From NCBI GenBank assembly GCA_902490245.1, contig CABUDB010000100.1, forward strand, positions 1 to 6,349: DNA of 6,349 nucleotides. Direction: 5' to 3'. A model generated the notes under the pieces. That model did not search any database and had not been told where the DNA came from. It saw nothing but the letters and a program-made list of their open reading frames with translations. Shown here in pieces: positions 1-6,296 of the stretch (the first letter of the stretch is position 1; the number at the start of each line of letters is the position of its first letter). Made by a program: the position numbers and the translations under genes. This DNA comes from an uncultured Collinsella sp. GTDB lineage: Bacteria; Actinomycetota; Coriobacteriia; Coriobacteriales; Coriobacteriaceae.

Positions 1-2
1 AG

Positions 3-31
3 TTCAGCCGCATGAATGGGAATGGGCTGAA
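3..31 (+). promoter_or_regulatory. Hairpin in the leader upstream of ygeX
   Basis: TTCAGCC (3-9) pairs perfectly with GGCTGAA (25-31) around a 15-base loop that contains a tandem AATGGG repeat (15-20, 21-26). No U-tract follows, so it is not a typical intrinsic terminator. It may be the tail structure of a truncated upstream gene or a leader element of ygeX. No convincing -35/-10 pair is visible in bases 1-77. One forward frame ends in TGA at 13-15 and another in TAA at 63-65; either could be the end of an upstream gene, but neither is recognisable. Confidence 0.3.
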
Positions 32-77
32 ACGCGTATGCGGGGGCCGGCAAGAGAGAACTTAAGGAGTTCACCGT

Positions 78-1292
78 ATGGCCGATAAGATCCAGTGGGC
101 GGGCAACACGATGCCCAAGAGCGATGACAAGCACTTGGGAATCATGAGTCTCGACCACGTGAAGAAGGCCCGCGCCTTCCACCAGTCGTTCCCCCAGTAC
201 ACCGTCACTCCGCTTGCCCGCCTGGACGGCCAGGCCGCGCGTCTGGGCCTGTCCAACCTGTGCGTTAAGGACGAGAGTTATCGCTTTGGCCTCAACGCCT
301 TTAAGGTTCTGGGCGGCTCGTTTGCCATGGCCAACTACATTGCCGACGAGACCGGCAAGGACGTTGCCGACTGCACCTTCGATTACCTGACCTCCGATCA
401 GCTGGCCAAGGACTTTGGCCAGGCCACCTTCTTTACCGCCACCGACGGCAACCATGGCCGCGGCGTGGCATGGGCTGCCAACAAGCTGGGCCAGAAGGCT
501 GTCGTGCACATGCCTAAGGGTTCCACCAAGCCCCGCTTCGATAACATTGCCGCCGAGGGCGCCACGGTGACCATCGAAGAGGTCAACTATGACGAGTGCG
601 TGCGCATGGCCGCCGCCGAGGCCGACGCCTGCGAGCGCGGCGTCATCGTTCAGGACACCGCCTGGGAGGGCTACGAGAAGATCCCGTCCTGGATCATGGA
701 GGGCTACGGCACCATGGCTTCCGAGGCTGCCGAGCAGCTGCGCGAGATGGCCATCAACCGCCCGACGCACGTGTTTGTCCAGGCTGGCGTAGGCTCGCTC
801 GCCGGCGCCGTGGTGGGCTACTTTACCAACCTGTATCCCGATAACCCGCCCACCTTCGTCGTGGTTGAGTGCGCGCCTGCCGCCTGTCTGTACAAGGGCG
901 CTGCCGCCGGCGACGGCGATCCGCGCATCGTGGACGGCGACATGCCCTCCATCATGGCCGGCCTGTGCTGCGGCGAGCCCAACATCCTGGGCTGGGATAT
1001 CCTGCGCAACCACACCACTGCCTTCGTGTCCTGCCCCGACTGGGTCACCGCTCGCGGCATGCGCACCCTGGGCGCTCCCGAGAAGGGCGACCCGCGCGTC
1101 ATCTCCGGCGAGTCCGGCGCTGTGACCACCGGCCTGGTCGAGACTCTCATGCTCGATCCCGAGTACGCCGAGCTCAAGGAGCTCATCGGCCTGGACAAGA
1201 CGAGCTCCGTGCTCTGCTTCTCCACCGAGGGCGATACGGATCCCGACCAGTATCGCCGTATTGTTTGGGAAGGCGAATATCCCACTTGCTAA
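78..1292 (+). CDS. ygeX: Diaminopropionate ammonia-lyase (PLP enzyme)
   Basis: Predicted cytosolic PLP enzyme that converts 2,3-diaminopropionate to pyruvate plus two ammonia; the characterised E. coli family member acts on both D- and L-isomers. The 404-residue product has the fold-type II (threonine dehydratase-like) layout. The PLP lysine is K76 in FGLNAFKVLGG (70-80). A substrate/PLP loop ATDGNHG lies at 121-127; D123 matches the acidic residue assigned to D-isomer proton abstraction in E. coli. D193 in VQDTAWEGY (191-199) matches the second catalytic aspartate. The glycine-rich phosphate loop QAGVGSLAG is at 235-243, GESGAV at 344-349 and the C-terminal STEGDTDP at 382-389. Length is normal for the family and nothing is broken. 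The start is set by AAGGAG at 64-69, 8 bases upstream. ygeY follows after 74 bases in the same direction, the usual partnership in this locus, where the enzyme would be the last step that delivers pyruvate. Confidence 0.96.
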   Translation: MADKIQWAGNTMPKSDDKHLGIMSLDHVKKARAFHQSFPQYTVTPLARLDGQAARLGLSNLCVKDESYRFGLNAFKVLGGSFAMANYIADETGKDVADCTFDYLTSDQLAKDFGQATFFTATDGNHGRGVAWAANKLGQKAVVHMPKGSTKPRFDNIAAEGATVTIEEVNYDECVRMAAAEADACERGVIVQDTAWEGYEKIPSWIMEGYGTMASEAAEQLREMAINRPTHVFVQAGVGSLAGAVVGYFTNLYPDNPPTFVVVECAPAACLYKGAAAGDGDPRIVDGDMPSIMAGLCCGEPNILGWDILRNHTTAFVSCPDWVTARGMRTLGAPEKGDPRVISGESGAVTTGLVETLMLDPEYAELKELIGLDKTSSVLCFSTEGDTDPDQYRRIVWEGEYPTC

Positions 1293-1299
1293 TCGTTAG

Positions 1300-1326
1300 G
1301 GCGGAGTGAATAGGTATCGCTCCGCC
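1300..1326 (+). promoter_or_regulatory. Hairpin in the ygeX-ygeY spacer
   Basis: GGCGGAG (1300-1306) pairs with CTCCGCC (1320-1326). The stem extends inward by a G·U pair and two more pairs, giving about 10 bp around a 7-base loop. The following bases (ACCTCACAGG) contain no U-run, so complete termination is unlikely. It could protect the 3' end of a processed ygeX message or act as a partial attenuator. Function is inferred from structure only. Confidence 0.5.
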
Positions 1327-1366
1327 ACCTCACAGGTAGATTCCTTCGTTTGAAAGGTTATGAACA

Positions 1367-2752
1367 ATGGCTAAAGAACTCGATTTCGACGCTATCAAGG
1401 CTGCTGCTGAGTCTCATCGTGCTGATATGACTCGCTTCCTGCGCGCTATGATCTCTCACCCCTCTGAGTCTTGCGAGGAGGGTGAGGTTGTCGCTTGCAT
1501 CAAGGCCGAGATGGAGAGCCTTGGCTATGACGAGGTCAAGGTCGACGGCCTGGGCAACGTCATGGGCTTTATGGGCGAGGGCGACAAGATCATCGCCATC
1601 GACTCTCACATCGACACCGTTGGCATCGGCAACATCGAGAACTGGGATGCCGATCCCTATGAGGGCTACGAGACCGACGAGATCATCTACGGCCGCGGTG
1701 GCTCCGACCAGGAGGGCGGCATGGCTTCTGCTACCTACGCTGCCAAGATGATGAAGGACATGGGCCTCATCCCCGAGGGCTACAAGATCATGGTCGTCGG
1801 CACCGTCCAGGAAGAGGACTGCGACGGCATGTGCTGGCAGTACATCTACAACAAGGACGGCATTAAGCCCGAGTTCGTCATTTCCACCGAGCCCACCGAC
1901 GGCGGCATCTATCGCGGTCACCGCGGCCGTATGGAGATCCGCGTCGACGTTCACGGCACCTCCTGCCACGGCTCCGCTCCCGACCGCGGCGACAACGCCA
2001 TCTACAAGATGGCCGACATCATCGCCGACGTCCGCGCTCTCAACAACAACGGCTGCGACGAGTCGACCGACATCAAGGGCCTCGTCAAGATGCTCGACCC
2101 CAAGTACAACCCCGAGCACTTCGAGGACGCCCGCTTCCTGGGCCGCGGCACCTGCACCGTCAGCCAGATCTTCTACACCAGCCCCAGCCGCTGCGCTGTC
2201 GCTGACTCCTGCGCCATCTCCATCGACCGTCGCATGACCGCCGGCGAGACCTGGGAGTCCTGCCTGGACGAGATCCGCAACCTGCCGGCAGCCAAGAAGT
2301 ACGGCGACGACGTGAAGGTCTCCATGTACATGTACGACCGTCCGTCCTGGACCGGCGAGGTCTACGAGACCGAGGCTTACTTCCCCACGTGGATCAACAA
2401 GGAGACCGCTCCGCACGTCAAGGCCCTCGTCGACGCCCACAAGGCCATGTTCGGTGACGAGCGCATCGGCTGCGAGCCCAGCATGGACAAGCGCACCGGT
2501 CGTCCGCTGTGCGACAAGTGGACCTTCTCCACGAACTGCGTTTCCATCCAGGGCCGCTACGGCATCCCCTGCGTGGGCTTTGGCCCGGGTGCCGAGTCTC
2601 AGGCTCACGCTCCCAACGAGGTCACCTACAAGGACGACCTGGTCACCGCTGCCGCCATGTACGTGGCTGCCCTGAACCTCTACGATCCGAGCAAGGCCGA
2701 TGGCGACGCCACCGTGTTCCGCGCCGGTCTGACCAACAACAAGATCGATTAG
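1367..2752 (+). CDS. ygeY: YgeY-family M20 metallohydrolase, selenium-linked
   Basis: Predicted cytosolic di-zinc hydrolase of the M20/ArgE/DapE superfamily, in the YgeY group found beside selenium-dependent molybdenum hydroxylase genes. The probable job is removing an N-acyl or ureido group from a diaminopropionate derivative before YgeX acts; this substrate comes from recalled literature and context. Metal and catalytic residues are visible: H81 and D83 in DSHIDT, D114 in GGSDQEGG, the catalytic/metal pair E149-E150 in VQEED, E175 in STEPTD, and H414 in QAHAPNE. The dimerisation domain carries [17 protein letters not shown] (196-212) with H201. [12 protein letters not shown] (271-282) and DKWTFSTN (383-390) look typical of the group. 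At 461 residues it is longer than the roughly 400 I recall for E. coli YgeY. The extra length appears to lie near residues 230-256, 364-380 and the tail from about 441. The start is set by AAAGG at 1353-1357. Codon bias is strong, suggesting high expression. Confidence 0.93.
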   Translation: MAKELDFDAIKAAAESHRADMTRFLRAMISHPSESCEEGEVVACIKAEMESLGYDEVKVDGLGNVMGFMGEGDKIIAIDSHIDTVGIGNIENWDADPYEGYETDEIIYGRGGSDQEGGMASATYAAKMMKDMGLIPEGYKIMVVGTVQEEDCDGMCWQYIYNKDGIKPEFVISTEPTDGGIYRGHRGRMEIRVDVHGTSCHGSAPDRGDNAIYKMADIIADVRALNNNGCDESTDIKGLVKMLDPKYNPEHFEDARFLGRGTCTVSQIFYTSPSRCAVADSCAISIDRRMTAGETWESCLDEIRNLPAAKKYGDDVKVSMYMYDRPSWTGEVYETEAYFPTWINKETAPHVKALVDAHKAMFGDERIGCEPSMDKRTGRPLCDKWTFSTNCVSIQGRYGIPCVGFGPGAESQAHAPNEVTYKDDLVTAAAMYVAALNLYDPSKADGDATVFRAGLTNNKID

Positions 2753-2774
2753 TCCCATTCCTCGATTTTGTTGA

Positions 2775-2799
2775 GCCGGGGGCCGCTCGTGTCCCCGGC
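2775..2799 (+). promoter_or_regulatory. GC-rich hairpin just after ygeY
   Basis: GCCGGGG (2775-2781) pairs perfectly with CCCCGGC (2793-2799), plus one G·U pair, around a 9-base loop. It begins 22 bases after the ygeY stop, where a terminator would be expected, but the next bases (ACCCCTG) lack a U-tract. It may be a weak or factor-assisted terminator, or a stem that protects the ygeX-ygeY message from 3' decay. Confidence 0.5.
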
Positions 2800-2806
2800 A
2801 CCCCTG

Positions 2807-2834
2807 TTGACTTTGGGCCCGCGGTCGTTATCTC
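2807..2834 (+). promoter_or_regulatory. Weak candidate promoter upstream of ygeW
   Basis: TTGACT (2807-2812) matches the -35 consensus at five of six positions. TATCTC (2829-2834), 16 bases downstream, is a poor -10 with three matches. It would give ygeW its own transcript with a leader of about 110 bases, which would include the hairpin at 2870-2909. The -10 is weak enough that this may be chance. Confidence 0.22.
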
Positions 2835-2869
2835 CCATGCTTCCTCAACGGTGGCGGGTCCTCGTCATG

Positions 2870-2909
2870 GTGCTCTGCATGTTCTAGCCACACGCGCATG
2901 CCGGAGCAC
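2870..2909 (+). promoter_or_regulatory. Long imperfect hairpin in the ygeW leader
   Basis: GTGCTC (2870-2875) pairs with GAGCAC (2904-2909). After a T·G pair and one bulged C (2902), GCATG (2877-2881) pairs with CATGC (2897-2901), leaving a loop of about 15 bases. The structure ends 30 bases before the ygeW ribosome binding site, and the intervening stretch is relatively T-rich. Position and size suit a leader element, an RNase processing site or an attenuator; no known riboswitch class is recognised. Confidence 0.4.
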
Positions 2910-2939
2910 GTCTACTCATTGCGATCGTTTCATCTTTAG

Positions 2940-2945
2940 AAAGGA
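2940..2945 (+). promoter_or_regulatory. Ribosome binding site fixing the ygeW start
   Basis: AAAGGA sits 7 bases before the ATG at 2953. The reading frame is open far upstream, into the ygeY coding region, so this site and the family length decide the start. The upstream extension has no protein-like character. Confidence 0.75.
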
Positions 2946-2952
2946 CATTTCC

Positions 2953-4155
2953 ATGGACGCTAAGTTTACCGAGCTCGTCGAGCAGCTGAACGGCCTCGAT
3001 TTTAAGGGTATGTACGGCAGCGACTTCCTGCACACCTGGGACAAGACCACCGATGGGCTTAAGGCTCTCTACATCGTCGCCGACGCTCCGCGCGCGCTTC
3101 GCGAGCACAACGTTTCGTCCACGATCTTCGATTCGGGCCTGGCCGTCTCCCTGTTCCGCGACAACTCCACCCGTACGCGCTTCTCCTTCTCTAAGGCCGC
3201 CAACCTGCTCGGCCTTGAGCTGCAGGACCTGGACGAGAAGAAGTCCCAGATCGCTCACGGCGAGACCGTCCGCGAGACCGCTACCATGATCTCCTTCATG
3301 GCCGACGTCATCGGCATCCGCGACGACATGTACATCGGCAAGGGCGACGCCTACATGGCCGAGGTCTCCGAGTCCGTGCAGCAGGCTTACGAGGACGGCG
3401 TTCTGGATCACCGTCCCACGCTCATCTCCCTGCAGTCCGACTCCGATCACCCCACGCAGTCCTCTGCCGACATGCTCTACCTCATCAACGAGTTTGGCGG
3501 CCTCGAGAACCTCAAGGGCAAGAAGGTTGCCGTCACCTGGGCCTATTCGCCCTCTTACGGCAAGCCGCTGTCCTGCCCGCAGTCGCTGATCAGCCTGCTG
3601 CCCCGCTTTGGCATGGACGTCACCCTGGCCCACCCCGAGGGCTACGACCTCATGCCCGAGGTCGTCGAGCGCGCCAAGGGCTATGCCGCCGAGTCCGGCA
3701 CCACCTTTAAGCAGGTCAACACCATGGCCGAGGCCTTCGAGGGCGCCGACATCGTGATCCCCAAGAGCTGGGCTCCGTTTGCCGCCATGGAGAAGCGTAC
3801 CAACCTGTACGCCGAGGGCGATGACGCCGGCATCGCAGCGCTCGAGAAGGAGCTGCTCGCCCAGAACGCCACCCATCAGGACTGGTGCTCCACGACCGAA
3901 CTCATGGAGAAGACTGCCAACGGCCAGGACACCATCTTCATGCACCCGCTGCCCGCCGACATCTCCGGTGTCTCCTGCGAGCACGGCGAGGTTAACGCCG
4001 ACGTCTTCGACATGCACCGCGTGGGCATGTACAAGGAGGCCAGCTACAAGCCGTACGCCATCGCAGCCATGATGTTCCTGCAGAAGGTTGCCGATCCCGC
4101 CGCTACCCTCAAGGCCCTCGACGAGCGCAACACCGCCCGTTGGCTCCAGGCCTAA
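2953..4155 (+). CDS. ygeW: Knotted carbamoyltransferase YgeW
   Basis: Member of the aspartate/ornithine carbamoyltransferase superfamily, in the YgeW group with a trefoil-knotted chain. In purine breakdown it would run in the phosphorolytic direction, taking a carbamoyl group from a ureido compound and giving carbamoyl phosphate; that direction and substrate are inferred from recalled work and neighbours. The 400-residue product shows the carbamoyl-phosphate loop FRDNSTRTRFSF (68-79, with S72, T73, R74, R76), the DHPTQSSADML segment (165-175, with the HPxQ motif at 166-169), and MHPLPAD (330-336), the superfamily's HPLP/HCLP element. The knot-region signature TWAYSPSYGKPLSCPQ (195-210) and AHPEGYDL (226-233) separate it from ordinary ornithine or aspartate carbamoyltransferases. 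Size is normal for the group, and no frameshift is seen. It follows ygeY after a structured 200-bp spacer and is closed by a strong terminator. No carbamate kinase, which could recover ATP from carbamoyl phosphate, lies in the window. Confidence 0.95.
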   Translation: MDAKFTELVEQLNGLDFKGMYGSDFLHTWDKTTDGLKALYIVADAPRALREHNVSSTIFDSGLAVSLFRDNSTRTRFSFSKAANLLGLELQDLDEKKSQIAHGETVRETATMISFMADVIGIRDDMYIGKGDAYMAEVSESVQQAYEDGVLDHRPTLISLQSDSDHPTQSSADMLYLINEFGGLENLKGKKVAVTWAYSPSYGKPLSCPQSLISLLPRFGMDVTLAHPEGYDLMPEVVERAKGYAAESGTTFKQVNTMAEAFEGADIVIPKSWAPFAAMEKRTNLYAEGDDAGIAALEKELLAQNATHQDWCSTTELMEKTANGQDTIFMHPLPADISGVSCEHGEVNADVFDMHRVGMYKEASYKPYAIAAMMFLQKVADPAATLKALDERNTARWLQA

Positions 4156-4178
4156 AGCCGGGCTGAGGTAAGCCATGT

Positions 4179-4218
4179 AAAGGGGGCGCTCTGCCAACCG
4201 GCGGGGTGCCCCCTTTTT
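4179..4218 (+). terminator. Strong intrinsic terminator after ygeW
   Basis: AAAGGGGGC (4179-4187) pairs with GCCCCCTTT (4208-4216). The stem continues inward through mixed Watson-Crick and G·U pairs to an AACC tetraloop (4196-4199), about 17 bp in all. The descending arm runs into TTTTT (4214-4218). It lies 24 bases after the ygeW stop and is the only clear Rho-independent terminator in the window. It separates the ygeX-ygeY-ygeW block from mocA-hydA. Confidence 0.92.
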
Positions 4219-4290
4219 GCATCGTGGGCGTGCGGGATAAGCGCTTTCGATGTGGATGCCCGCGGCGCGAGTTATGTGTACGATGGTTTC

Positions 4291-4298
4291 AGGGGAGG
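4291..4298 (+). promoter_or_regulatory. Ribosome binding site fixing the mocA start
   Basis: AGGGGAGG lies 7 bases before ATG 4306. An in-frame ATG at 4252 would add 18 residues but has no comparable site, and the nucleotide-binding motif of the family normally begins within a few residues of the N-terminus, as it does from 4306. A promoter for this unit must lie in about 4219-4290 if it is independent, but no convincing -35/-10 pair is visible there. Confidence 0.75.
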
Positions 4299-4305
4299 TA
4301 TCACC

Positions 4306-4920
4306 ATGAAACTTGGATGCGTCATTATGGCATCGGGCGAGGGCAAGCGGTTTGGCTCCAACAAGATGGTCGTCGATATCTATGGCAAGCCGCTGATTGC
4401 CCGGGCCATCGATTCGGTTCCCCGGGGCTTTGACGTCGTGGTTTCGACGCGTTGGCCCGAGGTCGCTCAGATTTGCGAGGACAAGCATTGCCCGTGCGTG
4501 CTGCACGATGGCGAGCTGCGCAGCGAAAGCGTCCGTGCGGGCCTTTCGTGGGGAGTCGAACGCAACTGGAAGGGTTGCCTCTTTTTGCCGGGCGACCAGC
4601 CGCTCGTGAGTTCGGATTCTTTTGAGGCTATGGTTCGTGCATTTGACGAGCGTGGCCGCAAGCAACCGGTGCGTCTTGCGTGCAACGGTGAGCCTTCGAG
4701 CCCGGTGCTCTTTCCGGCGGAGCTGTTCGATGCACTTATGTGTCTTGAGGGCAGGGACGGCGGCGGTTCGATCCTCAAGGACCGTACCGACGTGGTGCTG
4801 GTCGAGGCGCGTGCCTATGAGCTGTGGGATGTCGATACCGCCGAGGGGCAACGGCGCATAACGGAGCATATCGCGGCCTGCTCGTATTTTGATCGCGTGG
4901 CCAACTGTATTAATCAATAA
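4306..4920 (+). CDS. mocA: MocA/YgfJ-type molybdenum cofactor nucleotidyltransferase
   Basis: Predicted cytosolic GT-A-fold nucleotidyltransferase of the MocA/MobA-like family. MocA attaches CMP to molybdopterin-Mo to form the cytosine dinucleotide cofactor of xanthine-dehydrogenase-type enzymes; the YgfJ branch sits in selenium-dependent hydroxylase loci. In the 204-residue product, the N-terminal nucleotide loop is MASGEGKRFGSNK (8-20, with R15 and K20), a variant of the usual LAAGxSxRMGxxK. The metal-binding GDQPLV is at 96-101, GEPSSPVLFP at 128-137, GRDGGGSIL at 149-157 where relatives often have GDKGAR, and DVDTAEG at 175-181. Length fits the family. CTP rather than GTP specificity cannot be proved here; context favours MocA/YgfJ over MobA. 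It lies 150 bases after ygeW beyond a terminator and is coupled to hydA by an 8-base gap. Codon use is less biased than in the first three genes, as expected of a low-abundance maturation enzyme. Confidence 0.86.
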   Translation: MKLGCVIMASGEGKRFGSNKMVVDIYGKPLIARAIDSVPRGFDVVVSTRWPEVAQICEDKHCPCVLHDGELRSESVRAGLSWGVERNWKGCLFLPGDQPLVSSDSFEAMVRAFDERGRKQPVRLACNGEPSSPVLFPAELFDALMCLEGRDGGGSILKDRTDVVLVEARAYELWDVDTAEGQRRITEHIAACSYFDRVANCINQ

Positions 4921-4924
4921 GGAG
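4919..4924 (+). promoter_or_regulatory. hydA ribosome binding site overlapping the mocA stop
   Basis: AAGGAG begins with the last two bases of the mocA TAA codon and ends 4 bases before the hydA ATG at 4929. Ribosomes terminating on mocA would be beside the hydA start, so translational coupling within one message is likely. Confidence 0.75.
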
Positions 4925-4928
4925 CAAC

Positions 4929-6296
4929 ATGATCATCATCAAAAACGGCGCGCTCGTGACGCCCCAGGGGCTTCGCCGCGCCGATCTTGCCATGGATGGC
5001 GATAGGATCGTGCGGATCGCCGCGGCGATTGAGCCGGCCGAGGGCGATGCCGTCCAGGACGCCACGGACTGTTGGGTGTTTCCCGGCTTTATCGACGGCC
5101 ACACGCACATGCAGTGCTGGACCGGCATGGATTGGACAGCCGATAGCTTTGAGACCGGTACGCGTGCGGCTGCCTGCGGCGGTACGACGACCATCGTGGA
5201 CTACGCGACGGCCGATCGCGGCGTGACCATGCCCGATGCCTTGGCTGAGTGGCATCGCCGCGCCGCCGGAACCTGCACGGCCAACTACGCCTTTCATATG
5301 GCACTCGCCGAGTGGAACGAGCGCAACCGCGCTGATCTTTCGGCCATGCGCGAGGCGGGCGTATCGTCGTTCAAGACCTACTTTGCCTATGACCACCTGC
5401 GCTTGGACGATGCCGAGACGCTCGAGGTGCTGGAGGTGCTCAAGCGCGTGGGCGGTATCCTGTGCGTGCATTGCGAGAACGGCACGCTCGTGAACGAGCT
5501 GCAGAAGCGCGTGTACGAGCAGGGGATTCATGGGCCCGAGGGACATGCGCTCAGCCGTCCGGATGTGTGCGAGGCCGAGGCCGTGAGCCGTCTGCTGTAT
5601 CTGGCGCATCTGGCCGGCGACGCACCGGTCAACGTGGTGCACCTTTCGACCAAGCTGGGGCTCGAGGCCATTCGCGCTGCCAAAGCGCGCGGGCAGAAGA
5701 ACATCTATGTCGAGACCTGCCCTCAGTATCTGATGCTCGACGATACTTGCTACTTGGAGCAGGGCGAGGACGGCTTTGCGGGTGCCAAGTATGTGATGAG
5801 CCCGCCGCTGCGCCATGCCGGCGACCGTGCCGCGCTGCGCGAGGCGCTTGTGGCCGGCGAGATCGATACTATTGCGACCGATCATTGCAGCTTTAACCTG
5901 CACGGGCAAAAGGACCGCGGACGCGATGATTTCCGCGCGATTCCCAACGGCGGGCCCGGCGTGGAGCATCGTCCCGTCGCGATTGCCACGAGCTTTGAGG
6001 GCCAGCTGGGACCCGAGGATCTGTGCCGCTTGATGAGCGAGAACCCGGCGCGCGTCTTTGGCATGTATCCGCGCAAGGGCTGTCTTGCCGAGGGCGCCGA
6101 TGCCGACGTGTGCGTGTGGGATCCCAAGGCGCGCTGGACCATTAGCGCGGCGACGCAGCATCAGGCTGTGGACTACACGCCGCTCGAGGGTTTTGAGGCA
6201 CATGGCCGCGCCAAGGCCGTGTTTGTGAACGGCGTGCTGGCGGCACGCGACGGCGAGCCCACCGGAGCCCAGCCCGGCCGCTACGTCCCCCGCTAG
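4929..6296 (+). CDS. hydA: Dihydropyrimidinase/hydantoinase-type cyclic amidohydrolase
   Basis: Predicted cytosolic binuclear-metal amidohydrolase that opens a cyclic amide ring to an N-carbamoyl amino acid, of the dihydropyrimidinase/D-hydantoinase (HyuA) group. In this locus it probably acts on a ring intermediate of purine reduction, giving a ureido-propionate; this is inferred from neighbours. The 455-residue TIM-barrel protein carries all expected metal ligands: H58 and H60 in GHTH, the lysine expected to be carbamylated K149 in SFKTYFAY, H181 in VHCEN, H238 in VVHLST and D318 in ATDHCSF. The likely catalytic tyrosine is Y154. Substrate-contact segments MSPPLR (290-295) and IPNGGPGVEHR (338-348) are intact. 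The C-terminal beta-sandwich segment ends near the stop, and length is normal. Bona fide pyrimidine or hydantoin breakdown is an alternative use, but no partner ureidopropionase or racemase is visible. Its frame starts 8 bases after mocA. Confidence 0.93.
   Translation: MIIIKNGALVTPQGLRRADLAMDGDRIVRIAAAIEPAEGDAVQDATDCWVFPGFIDGHTHMQCWTGMDWTADSFETGTRAAACGGTTTIVDYATADRGVTMPDALAEWHRRAAGTCTANYAFHMALAEWNERNRADLSAMREAGVSSFKTYFAYDHLRLDDAETLEVLEVLKRVGGILCVHCENGTLVNELQKRVYEQGIHGPEGHALSRPDVCEAEAVSRLLYLAHLAGDAPVNVVHLSTKLGLEAIRAAKARGQKNIYVETCPQYLMLDDTCYLEQGEDGFAGAKYVMSPPLRHAGDRAALREALVAGEIDTIATDHCSFNLHGQKDRGRDDFRAIPNGGPGVEHRPVAIATSFEGQLGPEDLCRLMSENPARVFGMYPRKGCLAEGADADVCVWDPKARWTISAATQHQAVDYTPLEGFEAHGRAKAVFVNGVLAARDGEPTGAQPGRYVPR

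Noticed and set aside
1..77. Selenocysteine insertion element at the 3-31 hairpin with TGA at 13-15
   Set aside because: The TGA lies in the loop, not upstream of the stem, and no conserved selenoprotein context is visible.
1358..2758. 466-codon minus-strand frame opposite ygeY
   Set aside because: Low-complexity V/G/D/A/L composition produced by the strongly biased ygeY codons; there are no motifs, and the + strand frame has all M20 ligands.
2509..2952. N-terminal extension of ygeW into ygeY
   Set aside because: The frame is open only by chance. The extension overlaps ygeY out of frame and is arginine- and proline-rich nonsense, and the ribosome binding site and family length support the ATG at 2953.
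2753..2952. Small gene in the ygeY-ygeW spacer
   Set aside because: No short frame there has both a credible ribosome binding site and protein-like sequence; the spacer is better explained by RNA structure.
4252..4305. Earlier in-frame ATG for mocA
   Set aside because: No good ribosome binding site, and it would put 18 unconserved residues ahead of the nucleotide-binding loop.
2884..4917. 677-codon open frame on the minus strand across ygeW, the terminator and mocA
   Set aside because: It lies antisense to two genes with intact family motifs, and its composition (runs of V, G, L, H and D) is the shadow of C-ending codons. It also has no recognisable domain.
4914..6203. 429-codon minus-strand frame opposite hydA
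   Set aside because: Shadow of hydA, which has the complete amidohydrolase ligand set; no motif is visible in the reverse protein.
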